From Plenodomus lindquistii (taxonomy: Eukaryota > Ascomycota > Dothideomycetes > Pleosporales > Leptosphaeriaceae), in the NCBI GenBank assembly GCA_025504975.1, contig JANUWI010000001.1, positions 2,852,001-2,916,000 on the forward strand: 64,000 nucleotides of DNA, written 5' to 3'. Under the pieces are notes generated by a model that was not told the DNA's origin, did not search any database, and saw nothing but the letters and a program-made list of their open reading frames with translations. Shown piece after piece: positions 11,197-23,020 of the stretch. A program made the position numbers and the translations under genes. The stretch's first letter is position 1; every line of letters begins with the position of its first letter.

Positions 11197-11988
11197 TTTC
11201 GATCAAGTAAATACAAGCTTGTCTGGATTGTGAGATTTGAGGGATATGCTGTGGTGTCAAGAGAGTCAAGCTGTTATTTTCCTTGCAATCCCCCGCATGG
11301 TCCCCACATCTGTCAATGCGACCTTCCCGTTCGGAAAGCTGAGGTTGCATGGCACAGTTGCCAGTTGACTAACCAGACGGAATATCTGGTGGAACAATGC
11401 GATGAGATCGAACAGACAGGAAGGGCTGGGCGCGATGAAAAGCAGCCCTCTCGTGATGTGAGGTGGATGAGGTCATTAACGATCGACCGCACCTCCATGC
11501 CGAGAGCTCCACAGCCTTGATACTCGCAACAAAGTATAGAGTCAAGCCATCAAAGCAAAAGCATGTGGAATCTCCAACCTCTCAAAAAGTCTCCTAGTCT
11601 CTGTAACCCTCATCTGTCAAAGTTTATGTCTTCATCGGAAACGACGTCACTTCCGACCATCCCGCGGCGCACCGCACGTCATCCGCGCAATGTTGAAAAC
11701 CTTGGAGCTTCGAGTATCGACACTTGATTGCACAATCAGAACCACAGTCGCTCTAGACGGGTGCTAGCAATGGAACGATTCCATCAAGACTGTTTAAGGG
11801 TCCCGCACCGTGATCGACTTGTGTTGAGGCTTGCCGTCATTGCGACCCTGACAGTTCGCAAGCTGCGTGGGTGTATGACCGCATTCAGATGGAGTATATA
11901 ACAGAGGCTCGTGTAGCCGAGTTGTAAGTGTCTACAGAAAGTTTACTGTGAACTTGTAGCTTCTGGCTGCATACATATTACTGTTAAA
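11197..11988. promoter_or_regulatory. Divergent promoter region between the GH20 gene and the 7-TM gene
   Basis: No supported gene. A TATA-like element (gtatataa) lies at 11894-11901, 88 bp before the ATG at 11989, on the strand of the 7-TM gene. The two flanking genes point away from each other, so both promoters must lie here. Confidence 0.5.
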
Positions 11989-13097
11989 ATGGCCATCACC
12001 GATGCTACCAGCACTGTACAAGCCATCTTCTCATTGCACATTGCGACAGCCGGTTGTGCACTCCTTCTCCTCATCGCGGCAGGTCTTCTCTATGCACGCC
12101 AGCTCGCTGGTGGCACAGGCCGTCCTCGCATTTTCAAGAAGTTCACCCCTGCCAATGTCGCAGAGCGCAGCTCTCTGGCAACACACATGGCCCTTATGTC
12201 AGGACTCTTCAACCTGATGGCCGCATATGCTATCGAAAGTTCTATTGTTGCTCTCCAGACCAGTATTGACTCACCATTCTACATCACCTCAGCTTACGCA
12301 TACCCCTCATACGGCGCTACCGCTGTTGTGAACGATGGAACTGATTACGGAAAGATCATCTCAATCCTCTCCTTCACCTACCAGGCCGTTAATATCCTCG
12401 CCAACGTCAGCATTGTCGGCGCAATCTGGATCCATGCAAACCACCTCCAACAAAACGGCACTGGCATCCGCGAACCAGGCTTTCTCTCCTGGGTTTGGAA
12501 TATTTTCTGGATGGCGGCGATTCTTGGTCTGGGGTTCGGTAGCGCAGGGCTTGCACTGTCAAGGAGGGGCTCTCTTGCGTACCCTAGTTTGATCAGCTCG
12601 GATTATACGGTCAGGACGCTATATGTGGTCTATGTTGTCGTTTTGGTTGTGAGCTCGACGAGCGCGACCGTCGAGGCTGTACTTTGTTGGCTAGGAGTCA
12701 GAGCGAACGGTGTGCCTGGCGTAAGTCTTTTTTTCTCTATTTCATTACTTGTTGCAGATGCTAATTTGTAACGCAGAATAATAGCAGGCCCGCTCTGACA
12801 CGCTTCGTCGTGATGATCACACCTCTTGTGTTCGCACGCAACGCATTCAGCATTGTACAAGTTGTGCTCATCTACGAGGATGTCAACAGCTGGTCGCGAA
12901 CCACAAATCAGGCGCTGGCTTTCCTTTTCATCATCTTCGGCGAGTTGTCGAACTTGGCGATACTGTTCGTCCTACTCTGGGGAGCCTGGAGCTTCGGTAG
13001 AAAGGAAAACGCTGCACAGACCTTCACGAAGGAGATTCGCGGAAGAGACTCGGGAAGCACGTACGACCGACGCATCTCACAAAGTCCTATGATTTAG
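11989..13097 (+). CDS. Seven-transmembrane fungal protein of unknown function
   Basis: Two exons, 11989..12720 and 12777..13097, with a 56-bp intron (GTAAGT...ACGCAG); 350 residues. An upstream ttgcag at about 12752-12757 would lead to an immediate stop, so the ACGCAG acceptor is used. Seven hydrophobic segments can be read: near residues 15-38, 60-82, 120-148, 162-188, 198-226, 250-276 and 288-314. The C-terminal tail is short, hydrophilic and Ser/Arg-rich (RGRDSGSTYDRRISQSPM). The layout resembles RTA1- or Pth11-like fungal membrane proteins, but no diagnostic motif was found, so no function is claimed. A TATA-like element about 90 bp upstream fits the start. Confidence 0.8.
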
Positions 13098-13329
13098 ATG
13101 CGTTGCGCCGCATGAAGTAGCCTAATGTTTAATGATTCATAATGTCCTGACGAGGTGACTGATTGATAGAGTCGGTCATGGGTCACAGATTGTGTCGAAT
13201 TTTTCCGTAACGCGGTGCGTTTGTGCGGAATGAGTTTGCAGATAATTTCAGGGCTTCTATATACAATGTTTTCAGTAAATAATAATGGCTACATCCGGGG
13301 AAATATGGGCTAAAATGACACAAGATGGC

Positions 13330-13600
13330 AATCAGTACCATGTGTAGTTTGCAGTACATAGATAAATAATTGCTTTTAGTAATATAAATATAAAGACACT
13401 TATATCTATTAAATTACTAAAGTTACATACAATATTTACTATAGCTAATATACTATACTTAGAAGTCTACTAAATGTAATAAATTGCATATAGTTCTATA
13501 TAAGTAGTAAAGATAATATTACGTTAAATACTACTACCTTTATTATCTCTCTGCTACTATATAGGGAGTCAAGCGTTATGCTATTAACGTAGGATGGGGA
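13330..13600. repeat. AT-rich, RIP-like island (probable relic of a repeat)
   Basis: A sudden run rich in TA steps (taatataaatataaag, tatactatacttag) inside otherwise GC-balanced sequence, with the same TA/CT/AG texture as the RIP-mutated half of the window. No terminal repeat or coding relic is recognisable. Confidence 0.45.
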
Positions 13601-15021
13601 CACAATAAGAGTGCGCTCCTTCATATTGTGTAGCATGACTGTGGTACACACACCTTGTCTCGACTAAGCCACGCTCTCAATTTCCCAATCATTGGCTCTT
13701 GTGCTTCAAGGTCGTGAGATTATGAGTGGATTGTCATATCTTATACACTTCTTAAAAGCTGGCATATTGGTGTCTGTGATCGGGGGTTACAAAGGACTTC
13801 CACAAGATGAAATGTCAAGTCTTACTGGTGGTCACTGTATTCACCCAGGATGGCGTCGTGTCGACATGGCCTATCTCCGTGAACACGGTACTTACAGTGA
13901 TTAAGACTCTCCAGCAAAGTCGAAGATTGTACACCGTATCCTAAATTCTTGCAACGTGCAGAGTGACAAGTGATCATATCACCCATGAATTCTGCCAAGA
14001 AGCTCACGATGTTTTCTGTAAACCAGTCGTGATAGCAGTACGTGCATTCCTTTCCCCCGATCAACCAGCGGTGATGTCGAGCAGATATGATTCTGTACGC
14101 GCAAGGTACCGAAAACATCGATGACAAAATTGGGCTCTTGGTTCGGTGTTTGACAGCTACATTTGCAATACTGATTTCTAAGTTTTCTCAAGCGACGAGC
14201 TGTGGAACGAGTCGCCCTAGCAGAGATTGAGCCGGAATCGTATCATAGAACCGAGCAGCTTCGCAAATAGGGAAGTGAGTGGGAACTTTAACAAGGCCAC
14301 AGGGGACTGAGACGCAATCGTAAAGGAGCTTGAGCTGCGTGTTGGAAGCGCAAATCTTGGATGGAGAGACGGACAATGAATCACGAAAGGAGCTCGGTAT
14401 AGTCAAGAGCTAGGTGAAGAATCACGGGGCTTAGCTGCTAGTCATGACCGTGAGTGGTGGAGGCCACTGCAGCTAGCACAACATCACGTCCCAATCTTCG
14501 AACTTATGAATGTCACCGAAACCAGAGATACACACTCATTCCAGATCCGTAAACGTTCGTCCAATCAGCACGATTCTAGACGCAAGAAAAGCCAAACTTG
14601 CCTGCTGAGATTAAGCTTTTCACCTCAGACCTTCCTCAACAACGCCTCAACCCAACGTCCAACTACACCATGTCACCATGTCACCATGTCAATCACTCCA
14701 ATGCCGAAGACGTGTTGATTGGGAACGTCCACCACGCGAATAAGAATCATCGATTCAAAGCTAAAATAATAGAAATGTAGACGCAAGAAGAACTGCTCTC
14801 GCCTTTCCCATAGGCATCATGCATGACCGCAACATGCCAAAATGCGTGGTGCAGGAACAAAACGCCAAAAACACCAACGCTGGGTATCGTACAAATATGT
14901 CCCTCTCTTTACCTTTCTGTTCCATATAGCCTCGGGCTCAAGAAGAGCCTCAGATATGTCTCTCAATTCGGCTCGTTGCCAGTCCCATCATGAGGCCCCC
15001 TCCCAATAGTCGCGGCATGAC
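13601..15021. other. Intergenic stretch, no supported gene
   Basis: Only short frames of mixed composition on both strands. A small tandem of CACCATGT units occurs near 14667-14690. This stretch contains the 3' ends of the flanking transcripts. Confidence 0.4.
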
Positions 15022-17289
15022 CTACGCACACCCCCTCACCCCCACCCCGCCATTATGGAAAAATCCACTCCCACTAAATGCCTCCTCCTTGGGCGTAGCC
15101 CACACCTCCTCCCCTACACCATCTTCTCCATAAGCCCTCACACTGCTCCCCTCGTACTCACTCATACTTCCGCTCTCACTCGTACTACTAACGCTACTCA
15201 ACACACTCTGTCGCCCATCCTTTCCATGTCCATGTCCGTGCACATACTCCAACTTTCGATCCGCGCGCGGTGTCAATAACCGATCCTCTGTACTACTCAT
15301 AACCAGCGTATCCGGCGACGGCGTAGGATAACTCCGACTTGTCGCTGTGGCCGAAACAATGAGTTTATTGACCAGCGCATGGAGATCCGAGATATCGTGT
15401 TGCAGTGTGCGGACCTGTTGCTCAAGCGCTTTTCGTGCAGAACGCTCGTGTTTTAGCGCTTCGAGGACGGTTTGTAGGACGTCTTTGCTCGCTCCGTCAG
15501 GTGAACTCATCGTCTGTGCAGCGGCGGCAGCAGCAGCAGCAGCAGCAGCAGGGAGAACGGGGGACGAGACCCCAGGGTTCAGTGTGTCGCTGCTGCATTG
15601 GTGAATGTGCTCTTGGTGGATACTTGTTTGTGAGCGGGAGCGGGAGCGGGATGCGGAGATGGAGCAGGCTGATGTGCTGCGGTCTCTTGTGCGGAGATTT
15701 CTAGGCGCGTTCTCGAGAATGATGGTTTGGCGGTTGTTGCGGGTTGAGATGCGACGGAGGGAGCCAGAGAGGTTTTCATATGCGGATTCGAGGTGTTGGA
15801 CGCGGTCTTCGATTGGAACACGGTTTTGGCTGCGGACAGGGGGTGTGGGGGCTTCGGGGGGGACTTCAGCAAGGTGTTGTTGGGAGGCGGTGATGTGCTC
15901 GTTTTGCAGGATGCCGAAGTTGAAGGCTGAGACGGGGGCTTGAATTTCCTCTTCCGATTCAGGCTGTGATTTCAACTCTGGCAGCTCTTCATCGAGAGGC
16001 GATTCTGGGTCGTCGGCGTGGGAGAGGGTCGCACTCATTTCGTGAGGTGCTGCTGGCATTTGTTCTTGGATGATGGGCTCCTGGATCTGGACGCTCCGTA
16101 CTGTCTCTACGGTCCTGGCGGTCTGCGGCCGGCTGTAGACACTACCGGACGTGTAACTCTCCCGCCAGCGCTTGATCTCAGCACTGCGTCTGCCCTCAGA
16201 CGATGCACGCTCTTTTACGAGATCGAAGAGAGCATCTGCACTTCTCGATCTGCGCTTGTGCGGGACGGGGGTGGCTTGGTTGGGGCTCGACAGTGCGATA
16301 CCAATGCCTGGCGAAGGCATACCACCGTCCTCCGGCCTCTCTTCCCACGTCGAAAGTCGGCCACGCGACTCGTCGAGACTGTGCCTGTGCGTACTTGCGC
16401 TTGGCACCGTCGGCAATGTCGCTCTACGACGGCCAGAATCCATATTTTGCGAATCGAAAGTCAGATAGTCAGCTGGCGGACTCGCTTGTGGTGCATTGAC
16501 ATTCATAGGAAATGGCAGATGCTGACCCAGTGGATGCAGCGGTTGCAGATCCTTGACTGGAAGATCTGATATCCGTGGTCCACTTGGTGTCTTCTGCTCC
16601 CTAGGGGGTGATTGCCGTTGCAGCATGCTAGGGTCCTTGTTGCTCGTCAGTTTATGTTGATGGTCCGGGATGGTTCTACTAACGCTGTGGTGATAGCTGT
16701 GACCTCGGTGCGCAGCATGGTCCTCACCAATCTCGTTGTCGTCCCGACCCTTGCGGCCAAACATCTTCCTAAAGACACCTCTTAGCCCGCTCTTACGTTT
16801 CTTCTTCTGCATAGAGCTTGGAGTGCTGTCCGGCGTTGCTCGATATGGCGATGGCGAGGTCATTGGGATTGATGGTACTACGCTCTGGCGTTGCGCATCC
16901 TCAACCACCTGCCGCATCTTCGGAGGGGATCCCGTGGGTGGGCGAGCAAGTGCATCTTCTGGCTGCTGTGACTGGCCGTCTACTGGATTTGACCTCGACG
17001 CTGATGCTTGCACTGAAACGCTGGGAGGTGGCTGCGATGGCTGAGGCGGGGTCTGCGGTCGATGAAGTTGCTCTTCTGTAACATGGTGCGCCTGCAATGG
17101 GCTATCCAGCTCAACCTTTTCTGCAAATTCCTTCTCTTCCTCTTCATTCAAGGGCATATCCTCTGTGATGGGCATAGGCCCGCTGATTTTGAGATTTCCT
17201 CTCCTGATGGCCTCGGCCTTCCAGCTAGATCGCTGCAAAGAAGGCGGCGCGCTCATGTTAGCGACGACGAAGCCTTCTCGCTGGAGCAT
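15022..17289 (-). CDS. Large disordered fungal protein with basic patch and C-terminal coiled coil
   Basis: An uninterrupted 755-codon frame on the minus strand. The start may be the ATG at 17289 or the one at 17256 (MSAPPSLQRSSWKAEAIRR), which also has good context. Most of the protein is low-complexity Ser/Pro/Gln/Arg. A strongly basic patch (KKKRKSGLRGVFRKMFGRKG) lies near residue 165 and could bind acidic membrane or act as nuclear import signal. A poly-alanine run encoded by a GCN repeat (about 15525-15552) comes before a predicted coiled coil (VLEALKHERSARKALEQQVR and onward, near residue 620-670). The C-terminus is Ser/Gly-rich. I do not recognise the family. The length of the open frame and protein-like composition make it a gene; possible small introns were not excluded. 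Confidence 0.7.
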   Translation of the reverse strand: MLQREGFVVANMSAPPSLQRSSWKAEAIRRGNLKISGPMPITEDMPLNEEEEKEFAEKVELDSPLQAHHVTEEQLHRPQTPPQPSQPPPSVSVQASASRSNPVDGQSQQPEDALARPPTGSPPKMRQVVEDAQRQSVVPSIPMTSPSPYRATPDSTPSSMQKKKRKSGLRGVFRKMFGRKGRDDNEIGEDHAAHRGHSYHHSVSRTIPDHQHKLTSNKDPSMLQRQSPPREQKTPSGPRISDLPVKDLQPLHPLGQHLPFPMNVNAPQASPPADYLTFDSQNMDSGRRRATLPTVPSASTHRHSLDESRGRLSTWEERPEDGGMPSPGIGIALSSPNQATPVPHKRRSRSADALFDLVKERASSEGRRSAEIKRWRESYTSGSVYSRPQTARTVETVRSVQIQEPIIQEQMPAAPHEMSATLSHADDPESPLDEELPELKSQPESEEEIQAPVSAFNFGILQNEHITASQQHLAEVPPEAPTPPVRSQNRVPIEDRVQHLESAYENLSGSLRRISTRNNRQTIILENAPRNLRTRDRSTSACSISASRSRSRSQTSIHQEHIHQCSSDTLNPGVSSPVLPAAAAAAAAAAAQTMSSPDGASKDVLQTVLEALKHERSARKALEQQVRTLQHDISDLHALVNKLIVSATATSRSYPTPSPDTLVMSSTEDRLLTPRADRKLEYVHGHGHGKDGRQSVLSSVSSTSESGSMSEYEGSSVRAYGEDGVGEEVWATPKEEAFSGSGFFHNGGVGVRGCA

Positions 17290-18035
17290 GTGAACGTCGG
17301 TATGACCTTGTTAAGAGATGTGGTAGGTGGGGGTTATGCAGTCGAGATTGCGCATGCAGAAACGTTACAGGGAGGACCCAGTGAGCGGAACAGGCTCGCT
17401 TCCCATGACCACGACGCGGACCAAATGGTTACAGATCAGAGAGCCGCTGGAATTAGAGGCGGCAAATGCTTGGATCCGGCTGGGAGAAGAAGAAGTCAAC
17501 AAAGGAGCGACGAGGTTCAACGGCATGCGTGCGACGGGCGAAACGAAGGGGCAGAAGAGGAATAAGAGTCAAACAGCCAGGGCAGCGGCAGCGGCAGCGT
17601 CATGTACGGCAGCGGCAAAGGAGGATAGCGGGGAGGGGGCGTGGGATTGGAACTATTGATGGCGCATGTTGCGAATCAAGCAGACACAACGGGCATGGCG
17701 GCCGGGCGTGGGTTGATGTGAATGTGCATGACAGAAGGACGGACGTGTTTGCGAAAGTGGTGCTCAGGCATCTGAAACGCAAGGCCTTGCCTGTTGCGGC
17801 GAGGGTACGGAGCTTGGGCGCATGAATGGGGACGAGGGCCCCATGGATGCACTGGGGTGTTTGAGGAGGCTGCGGACCACGCGCTATTGGCCGCATGGTG
17901 GCGAAGTGGGTGGCGAAGTGGGCGGCGGCTGATGGCGTCAACCTGTCAACCGGGAGCATGTTGTTGTTGAGGGGTTGAGGGGTTGAATGCAGCTGCCGCT
18001 GTGGTGGGGGAGGCTGCGACGTGGCGGGCACAGAC

Positions 18036-18062
18036 GCGTCCAAGGCGTCCAAGGCGTCCAAG
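18036..18062. repeat. Tandem 9-mer (GCGTCCAAG) x3
   Basis: Three perfect contiguous copies, followed by a partial one. Non-coding. Confidence 0.9.
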
Positions 18063-18220
18063 GCGCGGTATCGATAGTGCTGTGGCCGTAGTCAGGCCAT
18101 TTATTGGCCCACGACTCGCCCACGACTCGCCCATCGTCCCTGGACGCGTTCACGACAGACAATCGACCAAGTCATGGCGACCGTCGACGTCGGCCGCCGA
18201 AATGAAGCATGCCATGATGC

Positions 18221-18255
18221 CGCAGCCCGCAGCCCGCAGCCCGCAGCCCGCAGCC
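18221..18255. repeat. Tandem 7-mer (CGCAGCC) x5
   Basis: Five perfect contiguous copies in a GC-rich intergenic tract. Confidence 0.9.
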
Positions 18256-18296
18256 CCGACGCTGGCCGACGCCAGGGTTCCTGTCTCGACCCTCAC

Positions 18297-20981
18297 TCAT
18301 CCGCCATTCTCTTGGTCCGCGTACACGTCGCCCAGGTTGGCATATCTCAGATCAGCGTGCTCCTCCAGAAAGCCCATCCACGCACCCAAGAACTTGCTGC
18401 CCCTGATGGCCCATGTCAGTCGTTTGTTGCCCTTCTGCGCCTGACAGGCCAGGGGACGTGTTACAGCGTGTTTCGTCTCACGCTGCCCACTGTGCGCGTG
18501 GCCAAATCCAGCGCCCACGTTTTGGCGTCAATGTGCTCGTGGCTGCACATTATGCCACATGCCTCGGGATTCTGCAATCAACGCAAAAGAAAAAGATGCA
18601 TATACGTACTTGCTCATCGTGTCCGAGTCTCCAATCACACAGAGATGTCGCCTCGGCCGTGTCATCGCAACTGCACACACTTCGAGTCAGCGCCTGCGCC
18701 ACCACGTCTTGCTGGCTCGTCTTGACATACCATTGAGTCGTCTTTTCTCGCCTAGGAATCCAACTTCATGCTCCGCATTGCTTCGCACCGTACTGACAAT
18801 CACGGCCTCTTTCTCACGTCCCTGAAACCCGTCCACCGACCCCAGTTCGATGCCAGGATACGTTTCTTTGAGCAGTGCAGCCAAGAGCGCCAACTGAATC
18901 TTGTCAGCAACTACGCCGCACTCTATCCGAGTCGCACGCCTATGCCCAATTCGTTTGCCAGATTGGCAGGGGCCTGCAACATGCATCTCAATGCGGACAG
19001 CAAAAGGCCATTTGGCATCCCAAGTTGGCACGAGACGACAGAAATGCAACAAACGTACCTGTGCATTGTATGGCGTAACGACCGCAATGTCTTCGGCCTT
19101 CACACCCGCCTGGACCAAACTGCACACGTGCTTTTTGACCAATGCCGCCTCCGCCTCGTTCGACTTGCTGTCCCCCAGGCTCATGCCCTTCCCACCTTTC
19201 CCAATAACTCCTTCATCCTCAATCTTCTCAGCAAAGTCTCCACCCTGTGTGTCCCAGAAGACGAGCGGCTCTCGCGTATCCTCCGTCTCCTGGACTTTGT
19301 AAGGGAGATCCTTGAGCAATCGGTCTTTGACAAAATCCGCGGCGACAAGTTTTGATTCATACAGTTCGTCAGACGGAAAGCGCATAATGGTTTCATGCAT
19401 CCGGTACTGCGTCGTGAGCATGCGTTTTATCCCCGGCCCATGTAGGGCGAGCAATCGATCAAATAGGGTGGTTTCCAACGTCATGCCTTGGATTGGTGTG
19501 CCACTTGCTTTCTCCACGCCATCATCCTTGCTTTTCTTCACACCCTTGTCTTTCTTCGCGTCCTTCTTCTTGTCCTTGGAGTTCAACGACTTGATCGTGG
19601 GCGGTAATTGCAGGTGATCACCCGCCAACACCAGCTTTGCTGCCTTGACCCATAGCAGCGGAACCCAACACTGCGCCTCCAGCGCCTGGCTTGCCTCGTC
19701 GACAATGACAACATCAAATTCCTGTCCTTTCAAGTGGAATCCGCCTGCGCCATGCAGCGTAGCAAGCACGACTTTGCTGCCACCAACGAGGCTGTTGACG
19801 CATCCCTTTTCGCGCTCACGGTACTCCTGGCGTAGATCTTTGAGCTCGCTGTAGATCTGACGCCGCTCTTTGGCGTTGCGCGTCTTGCGGATGGAAGACT
19901 GCTTCGCGTCCATCTCGGTGCGCACGTCTTGGACCAGAGCAGCAGCCTCGGAAGTCCTTGTTAGAACATCAAGGGAATGGCTGAGGATTGAAGGCAAGAG
20001 GCGTGCTGGATGTCCTAGTCGAACCATAGGGACTTTGTAGGAAGCTAGGCGCTCGACAATATTGTCAACGGAGATGTTAGACGGGCCGCAGACCAGTAGG
20101 CGAAGATTCTGCTTGATGAGCTGGAGGATGAGCTCAATCAGCGTATGGGTCTTTCCTGTACCAGGTGGCCCGTGGATGAGTGCAACCTCTCGGGACGACA
20201 GTGCAAACCTGATTGCCTCCTTTTGGCTATCGTTCAGTGTTGGGTCGTTCCACTCAAGCTTGTGAAGAGGATGTAAAGGGTCGTTGAGGTCGGATGGTAG
20301 AGGGGTAGGTGAAGTTTGGCCGAACAGAACACGCATGAACGGCGTATAGTCCTGGTCACTCAACTTTTGTAACTTGGTCATGGTCTGGTTCATCCTGTCA
20401 CACATGAGCACAAGCAGGAAGAAAAGGTATACATTCCAGCCCGACGTACCGCTTGTAAGTAACGTCGTTTGCCAACTTGACACTATCCTCTTCATCAGCT
20501 TCAGTAGCACCTTGCTTTCGAGTTTGTCAAGGACTAACATCCAAAGCTTTGCACCACTAGGCACATCTGCATCCTCCTTGTCTAGTACAATCTCCACATT
20601 CTCCCGTCTAACCCTCAACAACACACCCTCGACGCCCTTTTTGACAAGCTCTTTCTTCTCAGTCTTTTTTGCGCTTCCGCTGGGCTGATCCTGCACCGCT
20701 ACAATATCGCCCGCACGTAAGCCATGCTCCGGTATCTCGGGCTTCTCGCCCTTGGCCACGACCGCAGGGTCGAGAGCGAGCTCTACTACAGTCTTGCCGC
20801 CAAGACCGGTCCGTATCGATGAGATGTTGAGGTTCAGGATCGCGAGGCCGGCCCGAGAAAGTGCAGCGGGAGCATGCGATGAGAGGATTGCGTTGGTTTC
20901 TGAGAGCTCGGCTTGAAGTTCGGCATCGAGGAGCGTGAGTTGGGAGGCGGCAAAGGAAGGGATATTTGTAGCGTGAGGCAT
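18297..20981 (-). CDS. HCS1: SF1B DNA helicase of the Hcs1/SMUBP2 (IGHMBP2) family
   Basis: Six exons on the minus strand: 20981..20539, 20482..20450, 20394..19059, 18893..18731, 18670..18610 and 18402..18297; 713 residues, all GT-AG with phases that fit. Intron 1 (56 bp, GTTAGT...GATAG) joins KLWI to VKLANDVTYKR, and intron 2 joins YKR to MNQTMTKLQ. Motifs in order: Walker A GPPGTGKTHT, CGPSNISVDN, VIVDEASQALE (motif II), GDHLQLPPT, TTQYRMHETI, SVDGFQGREKE and, after intron 4, VAMTRPRRHLCVIGDSDTM. The last exon gives GSKFLGAWMGFLEEHADLRY. Predicted 5'-3' ATP-dependent DNA/RNA helicase, working with replication or RNA processing as in the family. Intron 3 (165 bp) is a multiple of three without a stop, so its retention stays readable. 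A transposon sits about 80 bp upstream of the start. Confidence 0.92.
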
Positions 20982-21063
20982 AATCGCTTGAAAAGGTCTG
21001 CAATGTTGTTGAAATTGAGATTACGCGTCCGCGTTGGCTCAGCTACGTGCCTGGTCAGTTGGA

Positions 21064-21133
21064 CGGGTGACGAGGAGCCTCATCTCGCTCAAAACCAAAA
21101 TCGGAAAATCAAAATCCGAAAATCAAAATCGCC
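21064..21133 (+). repeat. Left terminal inverted repeat, 70 bp
   Basis: Begins CGGGTGACGAGGAGCC and ends AAAATCGCC. Identical at all 70 positions to the reverse complement of 29348-29417. The inner half is an A-rich repeat of AAAATCNG-type units. Confidence 0.97.
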
Positions 21134-21335
21134 ATAACTTAACAACAGCAATAAGTGACACAACACAACGCTATGTATATACAGTATTTATTATTAATAA
21201 TAGAATAAACCTCTATTATAATATTTAATTGCAAATAGGTAAGAAGCTACAGCACCACGTGATTTCGCTTAAGAATCAATTTGTCTTGCCCCGCACAGCG
21301 ATTTTGCATCACCAAGCTGCAACGTGTTTTATTGA

Positions 21336-21366
21336 CTATTACAAGGACTATTACAAGGACTATTAC
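21336..21366. repeat. Iteron triplet CTATTAC, 12-bp period, in the transposase leader
   Basis: CTATTAC at 21336, 21348 and 21360 (period 12), immediately upstream of the transposase ATG at 21371. It is the leftmost of the element-wide repeat family and lies about 200 bp inside the left TIR. It could bind transposase or control its transcription (inference). Confidence 0.85.
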
Positions 21367-21370
21367 AATT

Positions 21371-23017
21371 ATGCCAAACCACGGGGCTGGTGGACGCAAA
21401 AGCATAGATCTATCTCAGTATGAACTTGAGATTGTTGGGCTCATACAGGATGGAGTAAAGAATAAAGATCTGTGTGAGTGGCTATGGGAAGAGTATGGTG
21501 TGAGGTGTAGTGTCGCAACACTTAGGAGGAAGTATGCGGCATGGGGCGTAAAGCGTCTAATGTCTGAAGAGCTGAAACAGCAACTAAAGAACCGGGTTTT
21601 TTTCTTGTTCTATTCGTTAGGCCTTGAAGACAGCGAGATCCGTAGATTGCTTGAAAAAGAGGGTACACCAATCAGCCGGGAGGCTTTAGCTCGACTAAGA
21701 TATGAGATGGGGCTGAAAAGAAGTATAAGAAATGAGGAGGTTCGGCAGGCAGCTGTTGTTACTGCACGGGAGGCAATTGAAGAGCAGTTGCTAGAGGGAA
21801 TTATTGATGGATATGGGAAGCGGATGCTGCAGCTGCATTTTCGACAGAGAGGGATGTTTTTTACACGGGATTTGTTGTTTAAGGAATACGCAGCTATTAA
21901 TCCAGAAGCAGTACAGCGGAGGCTTAACGATCACCAACGACGCCGCGGCGAGTATATTGTCAACGGACCCAACTGGTGTTGGTCTATCGATGGGCACGAG
22001 AAGATTAAGCCTTATGGTATTGAGATCTATGCCTGCATTGATGCGTACTCGCGCTATGTTATATGGGCGTATGTAGGTATCACAGCTGGCACATCATTAA
22101 GTGTACTCCACCAATACCTGTACACTGTTGAGGAATCTGGGTTTACACCGCAGTTTATACGGTCAGACTGTGGTGTTGAGACAGGGCAGATATCATATGC
22201 CCACTTCATGCTCTCGAAGGCAAATGACCCAGATATTACCTGGGAGCAGTGCTACATGCATGGCACTAGCACGTCTAATCAGAGGATTGAGGCATGGTGG
22301 CAGCAGCTATCTAAAGGCCTTCTTTTTCGCTGGAGGGTAGGTTAGGCACGACACAAGCATATAAGACCATTACACTGACTATTACAGGATTACTTCCGCA
22401 ACATGCAGACCCAAAATTTATACTCCAAAAACCGACTAGCTGATACCATTGCTGTTGGAGCCATCTATATTCCAATCCTTCGTCGGGAGATCCGCGCGTA
22501 TATAGAGACGCACAACTCGCATCGCATACGGAAACAAAAGAATCGACCAAATATCGTGGTTGGCAAACCAAGCATGTTGTTCATGTGCCCCCCAGACGGC
22601 ACCCGCGATTTCAAGCAGCCTGTAAACCAAGAGGAGCTTAGGAATCTTAAGGCAGAAACACCTGTCTGGGATATGCATGCGGTATTGCCACCTGAGACGC
22701 AGTTATGGTGTGATAGGCAGTTGAAGGATATGGCATTTGATCCACATACTAGTGTTATGAAGTCAGCTGCAGAGCGCGTGGCTCCGTATAAAGACGTGTA
22801 CTTAGAGCTGCGCCGTCGGATTAAAGAATACCAGGCGTCGAGCGCAAGGCCAGCGTTAGGGCTGTTAGCGCATCCAACTGGTGGGTGGAATTTTGCTCCG
22901 CCAGACAATAATGGGGGGTACGACTTTGCCAATGATGAAGTTGTAGACCAAGGTATAACAGAAGAGCAGGCCCTTCAGTCATGGGGCCAGGTTGTAGGTG
23001 GGGCTGTAGGTACTTAG
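21371..23017 (+). CDS. DDE transposase with retroviral-integrase-like (rva_4-like) catalytic core
   Basis: Two exons, 21371..22336 and 22388..23017, around a 51-bp intron (GTAGGT...CTATTACAG); 531 residues. The start MPNHGAGGRK is preferred because the frame upstream only reads the iteron repeat. Residues 12-60 look like a helix-turn-helix DNA-binding region (ELEIVGLIQDGVKNKDLCEW). The catalytic core shows NWCWSIDGHEKIKPYG (Asp207), ACIDAYSRYVIWAYVG, FIRSDCGVETGQ (Asp266) and STSNQRIEAWWQQL (Glu307). The RIEAWW phrase is characteristic of the integrase-core family spread in fungi and animals (Pfam rva_4 as I recall). After the splice the protein continues DYFRNMQTQNLY and a conserved-looking C-terminal region. 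It should bind the TIRs and excise and insert the element. Confidence 0.88.
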
Positions 23018-23020
23018 TAT

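Larger units (their letters stand above)
17290..18296. other. Intergenic stretch with short tandem repeats
   Basis: Promoter of the upstream disordered-protein gene on its left side, and the 3' end of the helicase gene on its right. Holds a three-copy 9-mer and a five-copy 7-mer listed separately. No supported gene. Confidence 0.4.
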
